Below, piece by piece: positions 1-9,708 of a stretch of 64,000 nucleotides of DNA. The translations under genes and the position numbers were made by a program. The stretch is from Candidatus Paracaedibacter symbiosus. Its GTDB lineage: Bacteria > Pseudomonadota > Alphaproteobacteria > Paracaedibacterales > Paracaedibacteraceae. The notes under the pieces are model-generated. The model saw only the letters and a list, made by a program, of their open reading frames with translations. It made no database searches and was not told where the DNA came from. The DNA lies in the NCBI RefSeq assembly GCF_000757605.1, contig NZ_JQAK01000001.1, forward strand, positions 854,102 through 918,101. The letters run 5' to 3'. Position 1 is the first letter of the stretch, and every line of letters begins with the position of its first letter.

Positions 1-1
1 C

Positions 2-631
2 TTAGCGCTCTCAACGATTTTTTTTAAATCAAAATTACGTATATCTCAAATTGTAGGGATGGTTATTGCTTTCGTCGGGATTGTTATGATTGCCTGGCAA
101 ACCCATGCGGAAAGCAGCATGATCGGCTTTTTAATGCTCATTGGCTCAGCCATGGCGTGGTCTGTTTCCAACCTGCTCTACCAAAAAGCTGGGAAAGTGG
201 ATATGTTCTCGCTCACTGTCTGGACTAGTTTGATCCCGCCACTCCCTATGTTTATTGCGGCCTATTTCTTTGAAGGAGGCCAGGCATTCGAACACGCATT
301 CCTTGCTCTCAGTCCGACTGCTTTATCCTGCCTACTCTTTACAGGTTGTGCCTCAACTTTGGTGGGTGCCACGCTATGGGGAGTATTGTTGCGAACTTAT
401 GATGCAACAAAAGTAGCTCCATTCTCACTTCTTATCCCAGTGTTTGGCATTTCATCCGCATGGTTAGTTTTGGATGAAAAACTAAGTGGGATCACCATTA
501 TGGCCTGCTGCCTTATCTTTCTAGGCCTTGTCATTAATCAATGGCATACGAAGGCTACACTAATCAAAATCTCTAAACGAGCCTCTGCCAATGCTCATGC
601 AAGCAAAGCGGGTCTCCAGGAAGCAGCATAA
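2..631 (+). CDS. DMT-superfamily (EamA) transporter, C-terminal part
   Basis: This is the 3' part of a gene cut by the left edge; the frame is open from base 2, so the ATG at 59 is internal. The visible protein has about five hydrophobic segments arranged as in the second half of EamA transporters, with the typical short basic loop (KSKLRISQ) before a GMVIAFVGIVMI helix. It ends in a basic cytoplasmic tail. Such permeases usually export or import amino acids and other small metabolites, but the substrate cannot be read from the sequence. It converges on a hydrolase gene on the other strand with only three bases between the stops. Family call is fairly safe; specificity is unknown. Confidence 0.8.
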   Translation, partial: LALSTIFFKSKLRISQIVGMVIAFVGIVMIAWQTHAESSMIGFLMLIGSAMAWSVSNLLYQKAGKVDMFSLTVWTSLIPPLPMFIAAYFFEGGQAFEHAFLALSPTALSCLLFTGCASTLVGATLWGVLLRTYDATKVAPFSLLIPVFGISSAWLVLDEKLSGITIMACCLIFLGLVINQWHTKATLIKISKRASANAHASKAGLQEAA

Positions 632-634
632 CTT

Positions 635-1407
635 TTAAAGAGAGACACCTTCGATCATTTCAATCATTCCTTGTAAAACTTGGCCTAATAAACGCAAGTG
701 ATGCGGGGCACTTAAGCTATGATCGCCGTTCTTAACGAGAATAACCTCCACATCAGTCGAGGTTAATTCCCGCATGAGCTGCAAAGATAAATCTAAGGGA
801 GAATCAACATCCTCTACCCCATGGAGCAAGCGAACAGGTAAATCGCATGGGATGCCACCTTTCCCCAAAAGTACCAGTTCATTCCCATCTTCTAAAAGCT
901 GTTTAGTGATCGTAACGCCATTAGCCGTATAATCGCTTGGAATAACAAATCTACCTGTTGTCTCCAATTCCTGATACTGCGCGGTGGTAATTCGATTGGG
1001 AATATCCTTAGTAAAGTCTGGGGCAATTCCTATACCAATTAAACCGCTTACTAAGTCCGGACATCTTAAGGCAAGATGAAGCATTATCCACCCGCCGAGA
1101 CTTGAACCCACAATGATAATATTTTTAGCACCCGTATACTGAATGACTTCTACACACTCCATAAGCCACTCAGAAATACGCCCCTCCTCAAAATTGCCAG
1201 ACGACTGACCATGACCTGAGTAATCGAGACTTAAAAAGCCATAGCCTTTTTCAACACAGAAATCCCTTAAATAGATTCCCTTCGTTTTATTCATCGATGA
1301 AAAAAACCATGGAGAAACATCACCGTTACGTCTCGCCCTTTGGGAGGGACATACACATAGGCAATTTTTTCCGGTCCTCTTTCTAAGAATTTAATTATGC
1401 CGTCCAT
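635..1407 (-). pseudogene. alpha/beta hydrolase interrupted by a one-base frameshift
   Basis: The downstream frame (635-1294) encodes most of a serine alpha/beta hydrolase of the 'DYSGHGQSSG' type: nucleophile Ser in GSSLGG, an acidic residue in EDVDSP and the catalytic His in GDHSLS. The N-terminus, including the oxyanion-loop FLHGF motif, lies in another frame starting at an ATG at 1407 with an AAAGGA ribosome site just upstream. That frame reads FLHGFFHR and then stops at 1291. Adding one T to the minus-strand T7 run (1300-1306) joins the two into one full-length protein. So this is a recent pseudogene, a slippage-dependent gene or a sequencing error. Substrate unknown. Confidence 0.8.
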
Positions 1408-2065
1408 AAATGATATCGTCCTTTTTATCCTATGATGATCCCTATCATACCCACATTTCATATGAGTCTAAAGAAGAAATTAATTAAGAAAATTTAGCTG
1501 TAACATTAAATTTAAACTCCAACTTACGTCTTTTGTAGACTTTTTAGTATAATTAAAATTGAGACTTTTCAGTCTATGGCCACTTATTAAGAGATGAAAT
1601 TATTCCAGCTTTTTAAGCTCAATGTCGAGCCGAAACCTTAAAAGATTAATTTCAATTTTTCAATCGTTACTCTCTCTGAGATATAGCCTAGAATATAAAT
1701 TGTAAAAGTTAGACCTGATCTGACATTTACCCATTTTGGAACTATGCCTATTTACTGTCAGATTAAGATGCTCAACCAGCAGCAGAGGATAGAATCGCCG
1801 CCTAGTTCCTCCTGCCCCCCAGCTCACCATAACCAATGTTGTTGGTCATTAATTTTAATAAAGCCCCTCTTTGATTGCGCAAAAACTACTTCACATGACT
1901 TTACTACAGCTAAGTTAAGGGTGCCTATTTAAATACTAGATGAAAACTAAAGCTGAGAAGTTTTATGAACTATTAATGTAGTCTTTTCTCGCTTGCTTAT
2001 GGTTTAAGTCTTAAAGACAGAGGAATTTTTATAATTATTGTCCTGCTTTAGTTGGGAGCATTATA
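1408..2065. other. intergenic region, AT-rich, no supported gene
   Basis: About 660 bases between the frameshifted hydrolase and the MFS transporter. A 62-codon open frame at 1744-1932 has proline/serine/cysteine-rich low-complexity content and no recognisable family, so I do not call it. Promoters for both divergent neighbours must lie here, but I see no convincing box. The stretch may hold decayed DNA. Confidence 0.5.
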
Positions 2066-3469
2066 ATGTTAAAAACACCTTCAGTTGAGGCTGCTCAAAA
2101 ATCATTAGGATCTGAAGAAAAAAAAGCTCTTGGCATCGTTCTGACTGGTAACTTCTTAGAATATTTTGATTTAATGTTATTTAGTCATCTTGCTTTTGTT
2201 GTTTCCCCCTACTTCATGCCTAAAACAGATCCTTTGGTCGTTAATATTCTCTCCATTTTTGCCTTCTCTTCTTCTTTCGTTATTCGTCCTTTTGCCGCTT
2301 ATTTTTGGGGGTACGTGGGGGATAATTTTGGGCGGGTAGTTGTCTTATCTTATACCACCTTAATTATGGCCGTTACTTGCTTCTTGATCCCTAACATTCC
2401 CCCTTATGCAGAATGGGGGATTTATTCCACCTTTCTTATAATTGGCTGTCGTATCCTTCAGGGATTTAGCTCTGCAGGAGAAGCAAAAGGAGCGGAGATC
2501 TTTGTGGCAGAAATTGTCCCTCACTATCCTAAAATCTTTCTTGCCTCGGTAATGGTCCCTATTACTTGCGACTTAGGAGGAATGTTTGCCACACTATTAG
2601 GCAGTTTATGTCTAGCTTTTTCTCCAGAAGGCTGGAAAGTATGTTTTTATATTGGCGCAGCGATTGCTTTTTGCTCGTCGATTTCCCGTAAAAAACTGCG
2701 TGAAACAAAAGATTTCTTAAATTATGCTAAGAGCAAAAAGCTTCCCCCTACCCGTATTCAACGTTTTTTTGAAAAACGTAATTTCTTAGCTTTAATTGGG
2801 CTTAACATGATTTGTCCAACTGCTTTTTACTTTGCCTATAGCTTCTGCTCCGACCTTTTAAAAAATGATATTGGGCTTTCCATCCAGACGATCTTGCTCA
2901 ATAATTCTCTCTTAATAGCCATAGAAATTATTTTCCTCTTTATCTGTGCAAGATTAGCCTACCTCTTTGATCCTTTTAAGATCTTAAAAGTGAGAACTTT
3001 TGCCTCGTTAATCCTGCTTCCCGTGATCTTTATCATTTTATTCTTTTATAAAACGCATTTAACGATCTTTTTAGCTCAACTGATAGCCCTTCTCTCAACA
3101 GCAAGCTTTGACCCCGCAACACCCGTCATTATTCGCTCCTTTACAATGCGCTCGCGCTTTTCTAAATATTCTAAAGCTTGGGCGTTTGCAAAAGCTCTCA
3201 TGTATTTTACAACCGGCTTTTTAACATTTTACTTTTATACTTGGTTTGACATTTGGGGAATATTAGCCCTATTAATGTTCTTTTCAGTAATCTTTTGCCT
3301 ATCTTTATATGCTTTTGTCCCTCAACATAAAATGGCTGAAACTTTTTCAAACATTATTGCCAAACGAAATAAAAATACCTTGATTACAAGTAAGACTTTA
3401 GAAAGATATATTTTAGCAGAAAATCTAACATCCCATCGAACCTATTTAAAAAAATGGATTGAAAGTTAA
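2066..3469 (+). CDS. MFS transporter, metabolite:H+ symporter (ProP-like) type
   Basis: A 467-residue polytopic inner-membrane protein with about 12 hydrophobic segments. The opening resembles the MHS family: a GNFLEYFDLMLFSH segment in helix 1, a loop with GDNFGR between helices 2 and 3, and RILQGFSSAGEAKGAEIF in helix 4, matching the family's RxxQGxxxGGE. Members take up proline, betaine, citrate or similar solutes with protons. Intracellular alphaproteobacteria often carry several such carriers for host metabolites. It stands alone, with accessory DNA on both sides. The C-terminal tail is basic and hydrophilic. Substrate cannot be assigned. Confidence 0.85.
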   Translation: MLKTPSVEAAQKSLGSEEKKALGIVLTGNFLEYFDLMLFSHLAFVVSPYFMPKTDPLVVNILSIFAFSSSFVIRPFAAYFWGYVGDNFGRVVVLSYTTLIMAVTCFLIPNIPPYAEWGIYSTFLIIGCRILQGFSSAGEAKGAEIFVAEIVPHYPKIFLASVMVPITCDLGGMFATLLGSLCLAFSPEGWKVCFYIGAAIAFCSSISRKKLRETKDFLNYAKSKKLPPTRIQRFFEKRNFLALIGLNMICPTAFYFAYSFCSDLLKNDIGLSIQTILLNNSLLIAIEIIFLFICARLAYLFDPFKILKVRTFASLILLPVIFIILFFYKTHLTIFLAQLIALLSTASFDPATPVIIRSFTMRSRFSKYSKAWAFAKALMYFTTGFLTFYFYTWFDIWGILALLMFFSVIFCLSLYAFVPQHKMAETFSNIIAKRNKNTLITSKTLERYILAENLTSHRTYLKKWIES

Positions 3470-3926
3470 TATATGTAAGGATAATTCCAATGCTGAATTT
3501 GCTAACCATTCACCTCCAAGCCATTCGGCCCGAAAAAAATGTTTCAGGAAATGTGAAATTTATGTAGGGAAAGATTTGTTTGGAATCTAGATATTGACGA
3601 CAGCAAATGGCCGGATAGGTGCTAGGGGGAAACTTAGAAACTATTCTTTTGAGTCTAGAAATTTTACAAAAGAAGCTTCAGCAGCTTCTTAAAAAAAGCA
3701 ATCGGTACACAAGCGTATTGGCACCGATTATAAGGTCATCTCTTGTTTTTATATAGAGAAGCTTTGGGCAAAAGAACTTATCGATTCTGCATGTATGTAA
3801 AGGTCATCCCTCATTAACCTTCTATATTTTTCAGAGTAAAGGGTAAAAAGTTAGGAAAGGACCACATGTTACCCAGCTTTCTAAGGTTCTATGCCTCTTT
3901 TATAAACTGGACACTATCCTCTGACG
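3470..3926. other. gene-free stretch with two adjacent hairpins
   Basis: No open frame of note. Two inverted repeats sit side by side: AAGAAGCT/AGCTTCTT (3670-3677 and 3683-3690, loop of five) and AATCGGT/ACCGATT (3700-3706 and 3723-3729). They are separated by an A-rich linker. They could be part of a small RNA or a decayed IS end; neither is followed by a T-run in a way that makes a clear terminator. Confidence 0.4.
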
Positions 3927-4165
3927 CTATGTGGGTATATTAATTGACGTTGTATACATGTACGTTTCATCCATTTTCCAGCTTTTGCCAACAGGTTTCT
4001 TGCGCTTTCGAACACGCTGATCAATAAGCGGGGCAAACTTTTTTACACACTGTTGTAAAGTTGAGTGGTCAATTTTGGCTTCGCTCATCTGCATTATCTC
4101 TTCTAGACAGATCACATTAACTTAAGGGAAACCTGCACTTCATGTACACAAACAGCATAATGATT
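3927..4165 (-). pseudogene. IS6-family transposase remnant
   Basis: The frame 3927-4115 reads through a segment typical of IS6-family DDE transposases: an EEIM...DHSTLQQCVKKFAP stretch followed by GKSWKMDETY, which carries the first catalytic Asp. Upstream (to about 4165) the preceding part SIIMLFVYMKCRFPLSY lies in another frame, joined by removing one A around 4117. The C-terminal two thirds of the transposase, with the other catalytic acidic residues, are missing: after DETY the frame ends within ten codons. This is a dead fragment with both ends truncated. Confidence 0.75.
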
Positions 4166-4293
4166 GAAGTAGTTGTGCAACAACCTTTAAAGTGACCTAG
4201 TAGTTGGGGAGTGATGGAGAGCATAATTTATTCCTTCCCCCCCCTTTTATCTTTTTCTTATTGGCCTTCAACAGGTGCGACAGAACCCCGCTA

Positions 4294-4872
4294 TCAATTC
4301 CAAGGGTCCTTTTGGGATTCCGATGAGTATGTTGATGTCCAGGAGTCCCCCGATTCCCATGATAATGGAGAGCTCTCATCTTCACTGTCATCAAGTAAAA
4401 GTAAAGTTTTATCGTATTTATAGTTCTTATTAAATACTCTTGTGAAGGCAAACTTTATTTTGTCCGTAAATCCCTTGCTACCAAAGATTTGTAGCATATA
4501 TTCTTCTGGAATTTCATCGTTTCCTTTATCTCTATGCATTTTTTGATAAAGAGGATTGGGAATGACTATTTCACTTGACTTGCTGTCGAGATAATGGGAG
4601 GCAGATTTTATTTTTTCAATTATTAAGGTGCTAGTTCCATTAAATCTCTTGGTATCAAAGCTTTGCGGTGTATATTCTTCTGGAATTTCATCACTTCCCT
4701 TCTCTATATACATTTTTTGATAAAGAGGATTGGGAGTGACTACTTCACTTGGCATAGTGTCCAGACAAGAAAGAGAGGGAATAAACCTGGCATTAGCCAA
4801 AGAAAATGGTAAAGAAATACAGGCCATAGTAGCAAGTAAAACTTTGAGCGAATTATTTTGAGTGGTCTTCAT
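4294..4872 (-). CDS. secreted protein with two NPLY-containing internal repeats
   Basis: A 192-residue protein of unknown family with a Sec signal peptide (about residues 1-28, ending SLANA). Two repeats of roughly 36 residues, at 42-77 and 100-135, share the pattern SE[VI]V..PNPLYQKM....KG.DEIPEEY..Q.F. Each holds an NPLY motif, which has the NPxY form recognised by eukaryotic PTB domains; whether it is used that way is inference. The C-terminus is acidic and Ser/Trp-rich (DDSEDESS...SWES). An AAAGGG ribosome site precedes the ATG. No neighbour suggests a function; it sits among IS debris and other secreted proteins, so a host-directed role is plausible but unproven. Confidence 0.65.
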   Translation of the reverse strand: MKTTQNNSLKVLLATMACISLPFSLANARFIPSLSCLDTMPSEVVTPNPLYQKMYIEKGSDEIPEEYTPQSFDTKRFNGTSTLIIEKIKSASHYLDSKSSEIVIPNPLYQKMHRDKGNDEIPEEYMLQIFGSKGFTDKIKFAFTRVFNKNYKYDKTLLLLDDSEDESSPLSWESGDSWTSTYSSESQKDPWN

Positions 4873-5383
4873 TTTTTGCCCTTTATTAATTAACTAGGAA
4901 ATCTATATTAATTTAATCTATATTCTCCGCCAAAAAAACTATTATTAATAAAAATTGAAAGATTTGTTGGCAGGAAATCTTCTTACATTTCAAAAAATGA
5001 TATTTTTTAGCAATAAATAGTACGTTAATCAATCTAATTTTTTATCGTTTTTAGAGATAAGAACTTTTGAATATAGCCAACTCGATTGAAAAGATGGCTT
5101 TTATCTAAAAATTAAATATAGTGAATCCATGCCTAACATCCTTACCCTAGAGCAGCGTGAAATGCTTATAAAACGGGGCCGTCAACTTCTTTTAGATAGT
5201 TAAGATGACAATATTAGTGCAAGTATTTCTGAGTAATAGAAATTATGGTTGAGTAGAACAGCCAGGTAACTCTAGGCAAATCCTTATAAAATATATAATT
5301 ATTAAAAATAATTTTAACTTAATATTTTTTTATGTAAATTTAACTAAACATTTCTGCGCACTTCTTTTTATGAGTCCTTCTTT
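4873..5383. other. gene-free AT-rich spacer
   Basis: About 510 bases between two minus-strand secreted-protein genes. A 24-codon plus-strand frame at 5129-5203 (MPNILTLEQREMLIKRGRQ...) looks like the start of a protein but stops at once, so it may be the leftover 5' end of a lost gene. Nothing else is supported. Confidence 0.4.
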
Positions 5384-7183
5384 TTACCCTTGCTTTCTTA
5401 ATAGCTCTCCTTTACCAGTGATAACCTTATTGAACGTCATAAAGGGATATTCTGATCCATCGATGTCATTTTTAAAGATGTTTTCTTCTTGATGAACTTG
5501 GTTTTTCAAGTAGGCATCTAGAATTAATACCGCTAATTTATTTACGGCTTGTTTGTACCTTCTATAATTTTGTGGGTCGGGCTTTTTAAGGAAGTAGTCT
5601 TTTATGATTACATATTTTTTGTTCAAAAGGATCTTAGGGTCAATAAATAACCGAGCTTGCATATCTGAAAAAAGTGGGTTTTCTACAGAGCCATTCTCAG
5701 ACCAAGATGTCTGACCTTCTTCTCTTATATTTAGGGTATAGTAACTAAGAGGATCTGTCCGAAGCAGAATGATAAGATCTTTTAGACTTTTGATGGGAAC
5801 TGATCCTTCTTTATCATTTGTGAGCTGATATTCCATTCTGAGGCCAAATGGCTTAGCAGGCCATACCACTTTGTCAAGGATACTTGGGTCGATAAAAACT
5901 TGCAGGAGGCTGCCCGAAAAATCATTAAGGTATTTTGCCATTTCCTGAAAAGCTTCCTCGAGGGGGGAGCTATTGCCATTTGGGTTAAACTCAATTCCTA
6001 AGGCTTTAAGTACTTCTTGTAGCTTTGCACCAAAATTACGCCTAGTATTGGAATTTCTAAGCCAAAAAGGGAGGGCAGATTCCGTACCATGATAATCTAC
6101 AAAGGATATAGAGGTCGATAGGCCATTTCTTGCAAATGTCGGCCCTTGGTCATTCTCACCTTGATCAAAAATTGATTCATAAAATTTTTCTATTGTTTCA
6201 GTCAGAGGGGTAAGTAGTCTAATGGTTTTTGAATCTTTTTCTGCCCGAAGATTTAGAATCTCTCTCATCGCCGTAAAGAGCATGATAAGCGAAAAATTTC
6301 CATTTGAAGCAGCTGAGTAAAGGACCGCTTTATCCCTATGGCGTATCTCTGCATCTAAAATTTCAGTAAGTCTTTGCCTTAAAATTTCATGGTTATAAGG
6401 AAAAAATCGTCTTAAAGCTGCTTGTTGACTTAAAAACGATAAAGTGTTTTCAATGTCTTGTAACGATCCATCTCCCCTTCCCCCTGGAAAAAGCCTCATT
6501 TGTGCTTCTGATTGGGTATAAGGAAGATTACTAAGTTCGTTTATTTTCTTCGGATAATTATCCTTTTCTTCTTGTTTAATTCTTTGGAAACGTTCTGAAA
6601 AAGGAATAATATCTCCTGAACCTAATTTAAGATCTTGAGAAAGAGCTGATTGAACTATTTTCAGTAAATCATCAAGCCTATAATTGAGAACCGTACTTGT
6701 TTGATTTATCTCATTTAATTTTTCAATGGCGTCTTGAAATTGTTCTAAACAATTATGTATATATAATTTTATTTCATTTTTAGAAGAAATATTTTTAAGG
6801 TCATGATGATATGTATTTATTAGGTATAAAAGATGATTAACCCCTGGAAGAAACTCATTCCCATTTTCAAAGTTTGCCTTTTTTTCTAAAAGTTCTTTTG
6901 TTTTTAAGCATTCGTTTTCTAGCAGAGAAAAAATATGAAGGGGATCTTTTAAAGAATACGTAGGAGAAATCTCAGGCCCAACCAATCTTCCCCCTTGATT
7001 TTCAATGTCTTTTTTAAGGGACACAATAACTTTGGCCTTATTTAAGATATCCATTGTCGTAGGATCTGATGGCTTATCTGGATCAGATCCGTCACTTTGC
7101 TGATTTAGGATAGGTGCTTCCATCGAGAAAGCGAGAAAAGGTGTTCCAAGCATCATATAAAAAAGAATATTTCTTAATTTCAT
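5384..7183 (-). CDS. secreted protein of unknown function
   Basis: I do not recognise a family. The frame is open to 7219, but the ATG at 7183 gives a clean signal peptide (MKLRNILFYMMLGTPFLAFS, then MEAP), so I prefer it; the mature part would be about 580 residues. It is hydrophilic, largely helical in appearance, with Lys/Glu-rich stretches around residues 60-250 and a more globular second half. No transmembrane segment follows the signal peptide. The Met-Glu after the predicted cleavage site is shared with three other exported proteins in this window. It may be periplasmic or released. Confidence 0.7.
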   Translation of the reverse strand: MKLRNILFYMMLGTPFLAFSMEAPILNQQSDGSDPDKPSDPTTMDILNKAKVIVSLKKDIENQGGRLVGPEISPTYSLKDPLHIFSLLENECLKTKELLEKKANFENGNEFLPGVNHLLYLINTYHHDLKNISSKNEIKLYIHNCLEQFQDAIEKLNEINQTSTVLNYRLDDLLKIVQSALSQDLKLGSGDIIPFSERFQRIKQEEKDNYPKKINELSNLPYTQSEAQMRLFPGGRGDGSLQDIENTLSFLSQQAALRRFFPYNHEILRQRLTEILDAEIRHRDKAVLYSAASNGNFSLIMLFTAMREILNLRAEKDSKTIRLLTPLTETIEKFYESIFDQGENDQGPTFARNGLSTSISFVDYHGTESALPFWLRNSNTRRNFGAKLQEVLKALGIEFNPNGNSSPLEEAFQEMAKYLNDFSGSLLQVFIDPSILDKVVWPAKPFGLRMEYQLTNDKEGSVPIKSLKDLIILLRTDPLSYYTLNIREEGQTSWSENGSVENPLFSDMQARLFIDPKILLNKKYVIIKDYFLKKPDPQNYRRYKQAVNKLAVLILDAYLKNQVHQEENIFKNDIDGSEYPFMTFNKVITGKGELLRKQG

Positions 7184-7219
7184 AATTAGATACTTTTTTA
7201 AATAAACAATATTTATCAC

Positions 7220-7652
7220 CTTATGAATATAATTTTAATTCACAGTTAATTTTTTGTTATTTTTATTGTTAGTTGAATATTTTAATAAATAAGCAAAAAT
7301 AGGGCGCAAATCAAGATAACTATGTAAACAAGGCTTTTTGGCCCTAAAATAGCCTGTATGCCATGCTGTGGTAGGTACCGTCAAATTAACTTTGCGATTT
7401 AATAAGCTGTTTGGTTTTATTGATTATCAATAATAAACAAAGGTGACCTTACTTTTTTCAAGTCTAGTGTAAGATTATCTCAGAACTAATTCAATTGATA
7501 CTTATTAAAAAGTATATTAATTATAACTATTGCTGTTATAAAATGCTGTTATAAAATTAATTTAATGGTGCCCTTATTAGAGTTTAACAAAGGGTCTTTC
7601 GATTTCTATAAAGCATTCAACGATACAATCTTCTTAAAATAAAAAATTTAAT
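7220..7652. other. divergent intergenic region
   Basis: About 430 very AT-rich bases between two divergent secreted-protein genes. It must hold both promoters. A tandem duplication-like stretch (GCTGTTATAAAAT occurring twice around 7532-7557) is visible. No gene is supported. Confidence 0.4.
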
Positions 7653-9329
7653 ATGAAATTAAATATTATCACATCTCTTTTACTGATTACCCCATCTTTT
7701 GCAATGGAAAAGACGGATATTCCTGCTGTAGATTATGGAAAATCCTACCTCGCGGACCACCTCACGACAGTATCATCTCCCTTACCCACTCCGTACAACA
7801 CCTTTCAGCCTAATCTGAGTTTCATTCAAAACCCGGAACGGTATTTTAGGCTCGATAAGACCTCTTCAATTCCGCTAATTCAGCAATATAAAGAGCAAGC
7901 AAAACAAATATACCACGCCCATAAACTCTATTTAAATGACCAAAAGACATTTTTGGAGCGTTTACGTCAAGAAGCAAGTGCCCAAAACAATACTAACCTG
8001 AAAAGCTTGCATCCTTGGTTTTATAAATTCGAAGATGCAGAAATTATTGACAGATTAAACTTCAATATAGATGGCTATAAACTTAAAAGTGAAACGATCG
8101 ATAACTGGTTAAGCCATTTGAACAATCCCCACTATACCGTTGATGACTTTTTCGAAAACCTTATGGTCAACCGAACAATAAAATTAATGATACGAGAGGA
8201 GATGAAAAATGAGGACACTTGTCTCCTACCTGCTACGAAATTTAGTGAGCTGAGCAGCTTATCTAATTATGGCAGATTTCTTTCCTTAGAATCTATAATA
8301 AATTTCCGCATATTCGATGAACAGCTACATGCTCTCTTTCCCCACATTTCCCAAGATTGCTTTAATAAGGTCAACGCAATCAACCCGGAAGACTTGCCTA
8401 TCAGAGAAGCCTGGCTTATCAAGCAAGATTATGCTCTTATGCAGTTTCTGGCAGGAAAAGTATCTGTTCCCTTTGATCCAGATACCACGTGGGAATTGAG
8501 ACCTCGAGAAGAGAAGTCTATAAGCGCTTACAATTATTCAACTCGTAAACATGAAGATGTAATGATTCCGATTATTCCCAAAGAATATGCCAAACTTTTT
8601 AATGTTTTATATGCGTCTTTAGCCAAAGGACCTGATAAACAAGATGCTTCTTTTTTACCAGAAGAGGCTAAACGATTTCAACAAAATAGAAAGCAAGCCA
8701 ATAAGAGATTAAAAGGTAGGCAAAACGCCAAGAATAAGGCTCGCGCCCAGACAGGCACGAGGCTAATTCCCACTAAAAATACACCAATGGCCTCACAGGT
8801 GGAGCAAGTTAATCTTCAACCTATATCCAATGCAGCCTCGACTGTACCAGGCTCGCCCAAGCCGTCTTCGCTTCATAAGGTTAAGTCCACGCCCTCTAAA
8901 TCCTCAAAACCGACCATCCCGCAAGGCGGTTGGAGCCTCCGTGATCAGCAAAGAAATGTTGAAGCAAAATTAAAACCCCAACAGCCGATGAAAGCTACAA
9001 CAAATGAGGTATTGCAGATAGAATTCCAGCCAAAACAACCCATTACTCTCAGTGCCAGCCAGTATGAAACGTTGCAAGAAATTTTGAATGAAAACGCGCC
9101 TGCCTATAGGATGACATTTAATCGAGTAAAAGACTTACTTGAAGCTGTTGGTATCAAAGTTGAAAGAACCGGCGGGTCTCATGCCCACATTCATACACCT
9201 GGACATAACATTAAGACACTTGTCGACATTCATTATGGCTGGACAGACAAATATGGGCCAGGAACAATGAAAAGTTTGCGCACTCTGATGCAAAATCTTA
9301 GCCTTAATAATTCGGATTTTGTTGGATGA
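7653..9329 (+). CDS. secreted protein with a C-terminal HicA-like domain
   Basis: A 558-residue protein. Residues 1-17 form a short signal peptide (ITSLLLITPSFA) followed by MEKTDIP. Residues about 25-340 are helical and unrecognised; about 340-470 is a basic, low-complexity Lys/Pro/Ser/Gln linker. Residues about 487-550 resemble the HicA mRNA-interferase fold: a helix (FNRVKDLLEAVGI), then GGSHAHIH (507-514) carrying the family's glycine-serine-histidine site, then a strand ending in VDIHYG and a PGTMKSLRTLM helix. HicA toxins are normally tiny cytoplasmic RNases beside HicB. Here there is no HicB neighbour and the domain sits on an exported protein. The ribosome site is weak. Domain call is by eye. 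Confidence 0.7.
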   Translation: MKLNIITSLLLITPSFAMEKTDIPAVDYGKSYLADHLTTVSSPLPTPYNTFQPNLSFIQNPERYFRLDKTSSIPLIQQYKEQAKQIYHAHKLYLNDQKTFLERLRQEASAQNNTNLKSLHPWFYKFEDAEIIDRLNFNIDGYKLKSETIDNWLSHLNNPHYTVDDFFENLMVNRTIKLMIREEMKNEDTCLLPATKFSELSSLSNYGRFLSLESIINFRIFDEQLHALFPHISQDCFNKVNAINPEDLPIREAWLIKQDYALMQFLAGKVSVPFDPDTTWELRPREEKSISAYNYSTRKHEDVMIPIIPKEYAKLFNVLYASLAKGPDKQDASFLPEEAKRFQQNRKQANKRLKGRQNAKNKARAQTGTRLIPTKNTPMASQVEQVNLQPISNAASTVPGSPKPSSLHKVKSTPSKSSKPTIPQGGWSLRDQQRNVEAKLKPQQPMKATTNEVLQIEFQPKQPITLSASQYETLQEILNENAPAYRMTFNRVKDLLEAVGIKVERTGGSHAHIHTPGHNIKTLVDIHYGWTDKYGPGTMKSLRTLMQNLSLNNSDFVG

Positions 9330-9708
9330 AATAATTTTTAAAACTCAAAAACATTAGCCTATACTGAATAAAATTTTACCAACCCCTTTGTAAAACACGT
9401 AATTGACCAATTGGGGGTTCAACCACAACCCGACTATATTTCCTTGTGCCGCAGACAAGAACAGAAAGGAGCCAATATGATTTGACGTTTTAATAAGCTT
9501 TACAAAAGATGGCAGTAGGCCCCTCGATCGGCTTTGAGGAACGGGCTTCACCCCCTCTCAAGCGACTTCCATTCAGAGTGATGGTCGTTGGCCCTTATAA
9601 GCAATCATCGGCAAATTGTAAAAAGGCTTTTAAGCAAGCCATCAACAGTTGAAAACTGTTACCCAACAGGCTTATTGTGTTTAATATTTAAAATATAACC
9701 TTATTTTC
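9330..9708. other. gene-free stretch next to an IS remnant
   Basis: About 380 bases with no convincing gene. A 65-codon minus-strand frame at 9354-9551 is not recognised. Composition is less AT-rich around 9540-9600 than in flanking DNA, which suggests decayed foreign sequence. Confidence 0.35.

Noticed and set aside
1744..1932. 62-codon plus-strand open frame
   Set aside because: Low-complexity Ser/Pro/Cys text, no ribosome site, no family; probably chance in intergenic DNA.
9354..9551. 65-codon minus-strand open frame beside the IS982 remnant
   Set aside because: No recognisable motif and likely decayed sequence.
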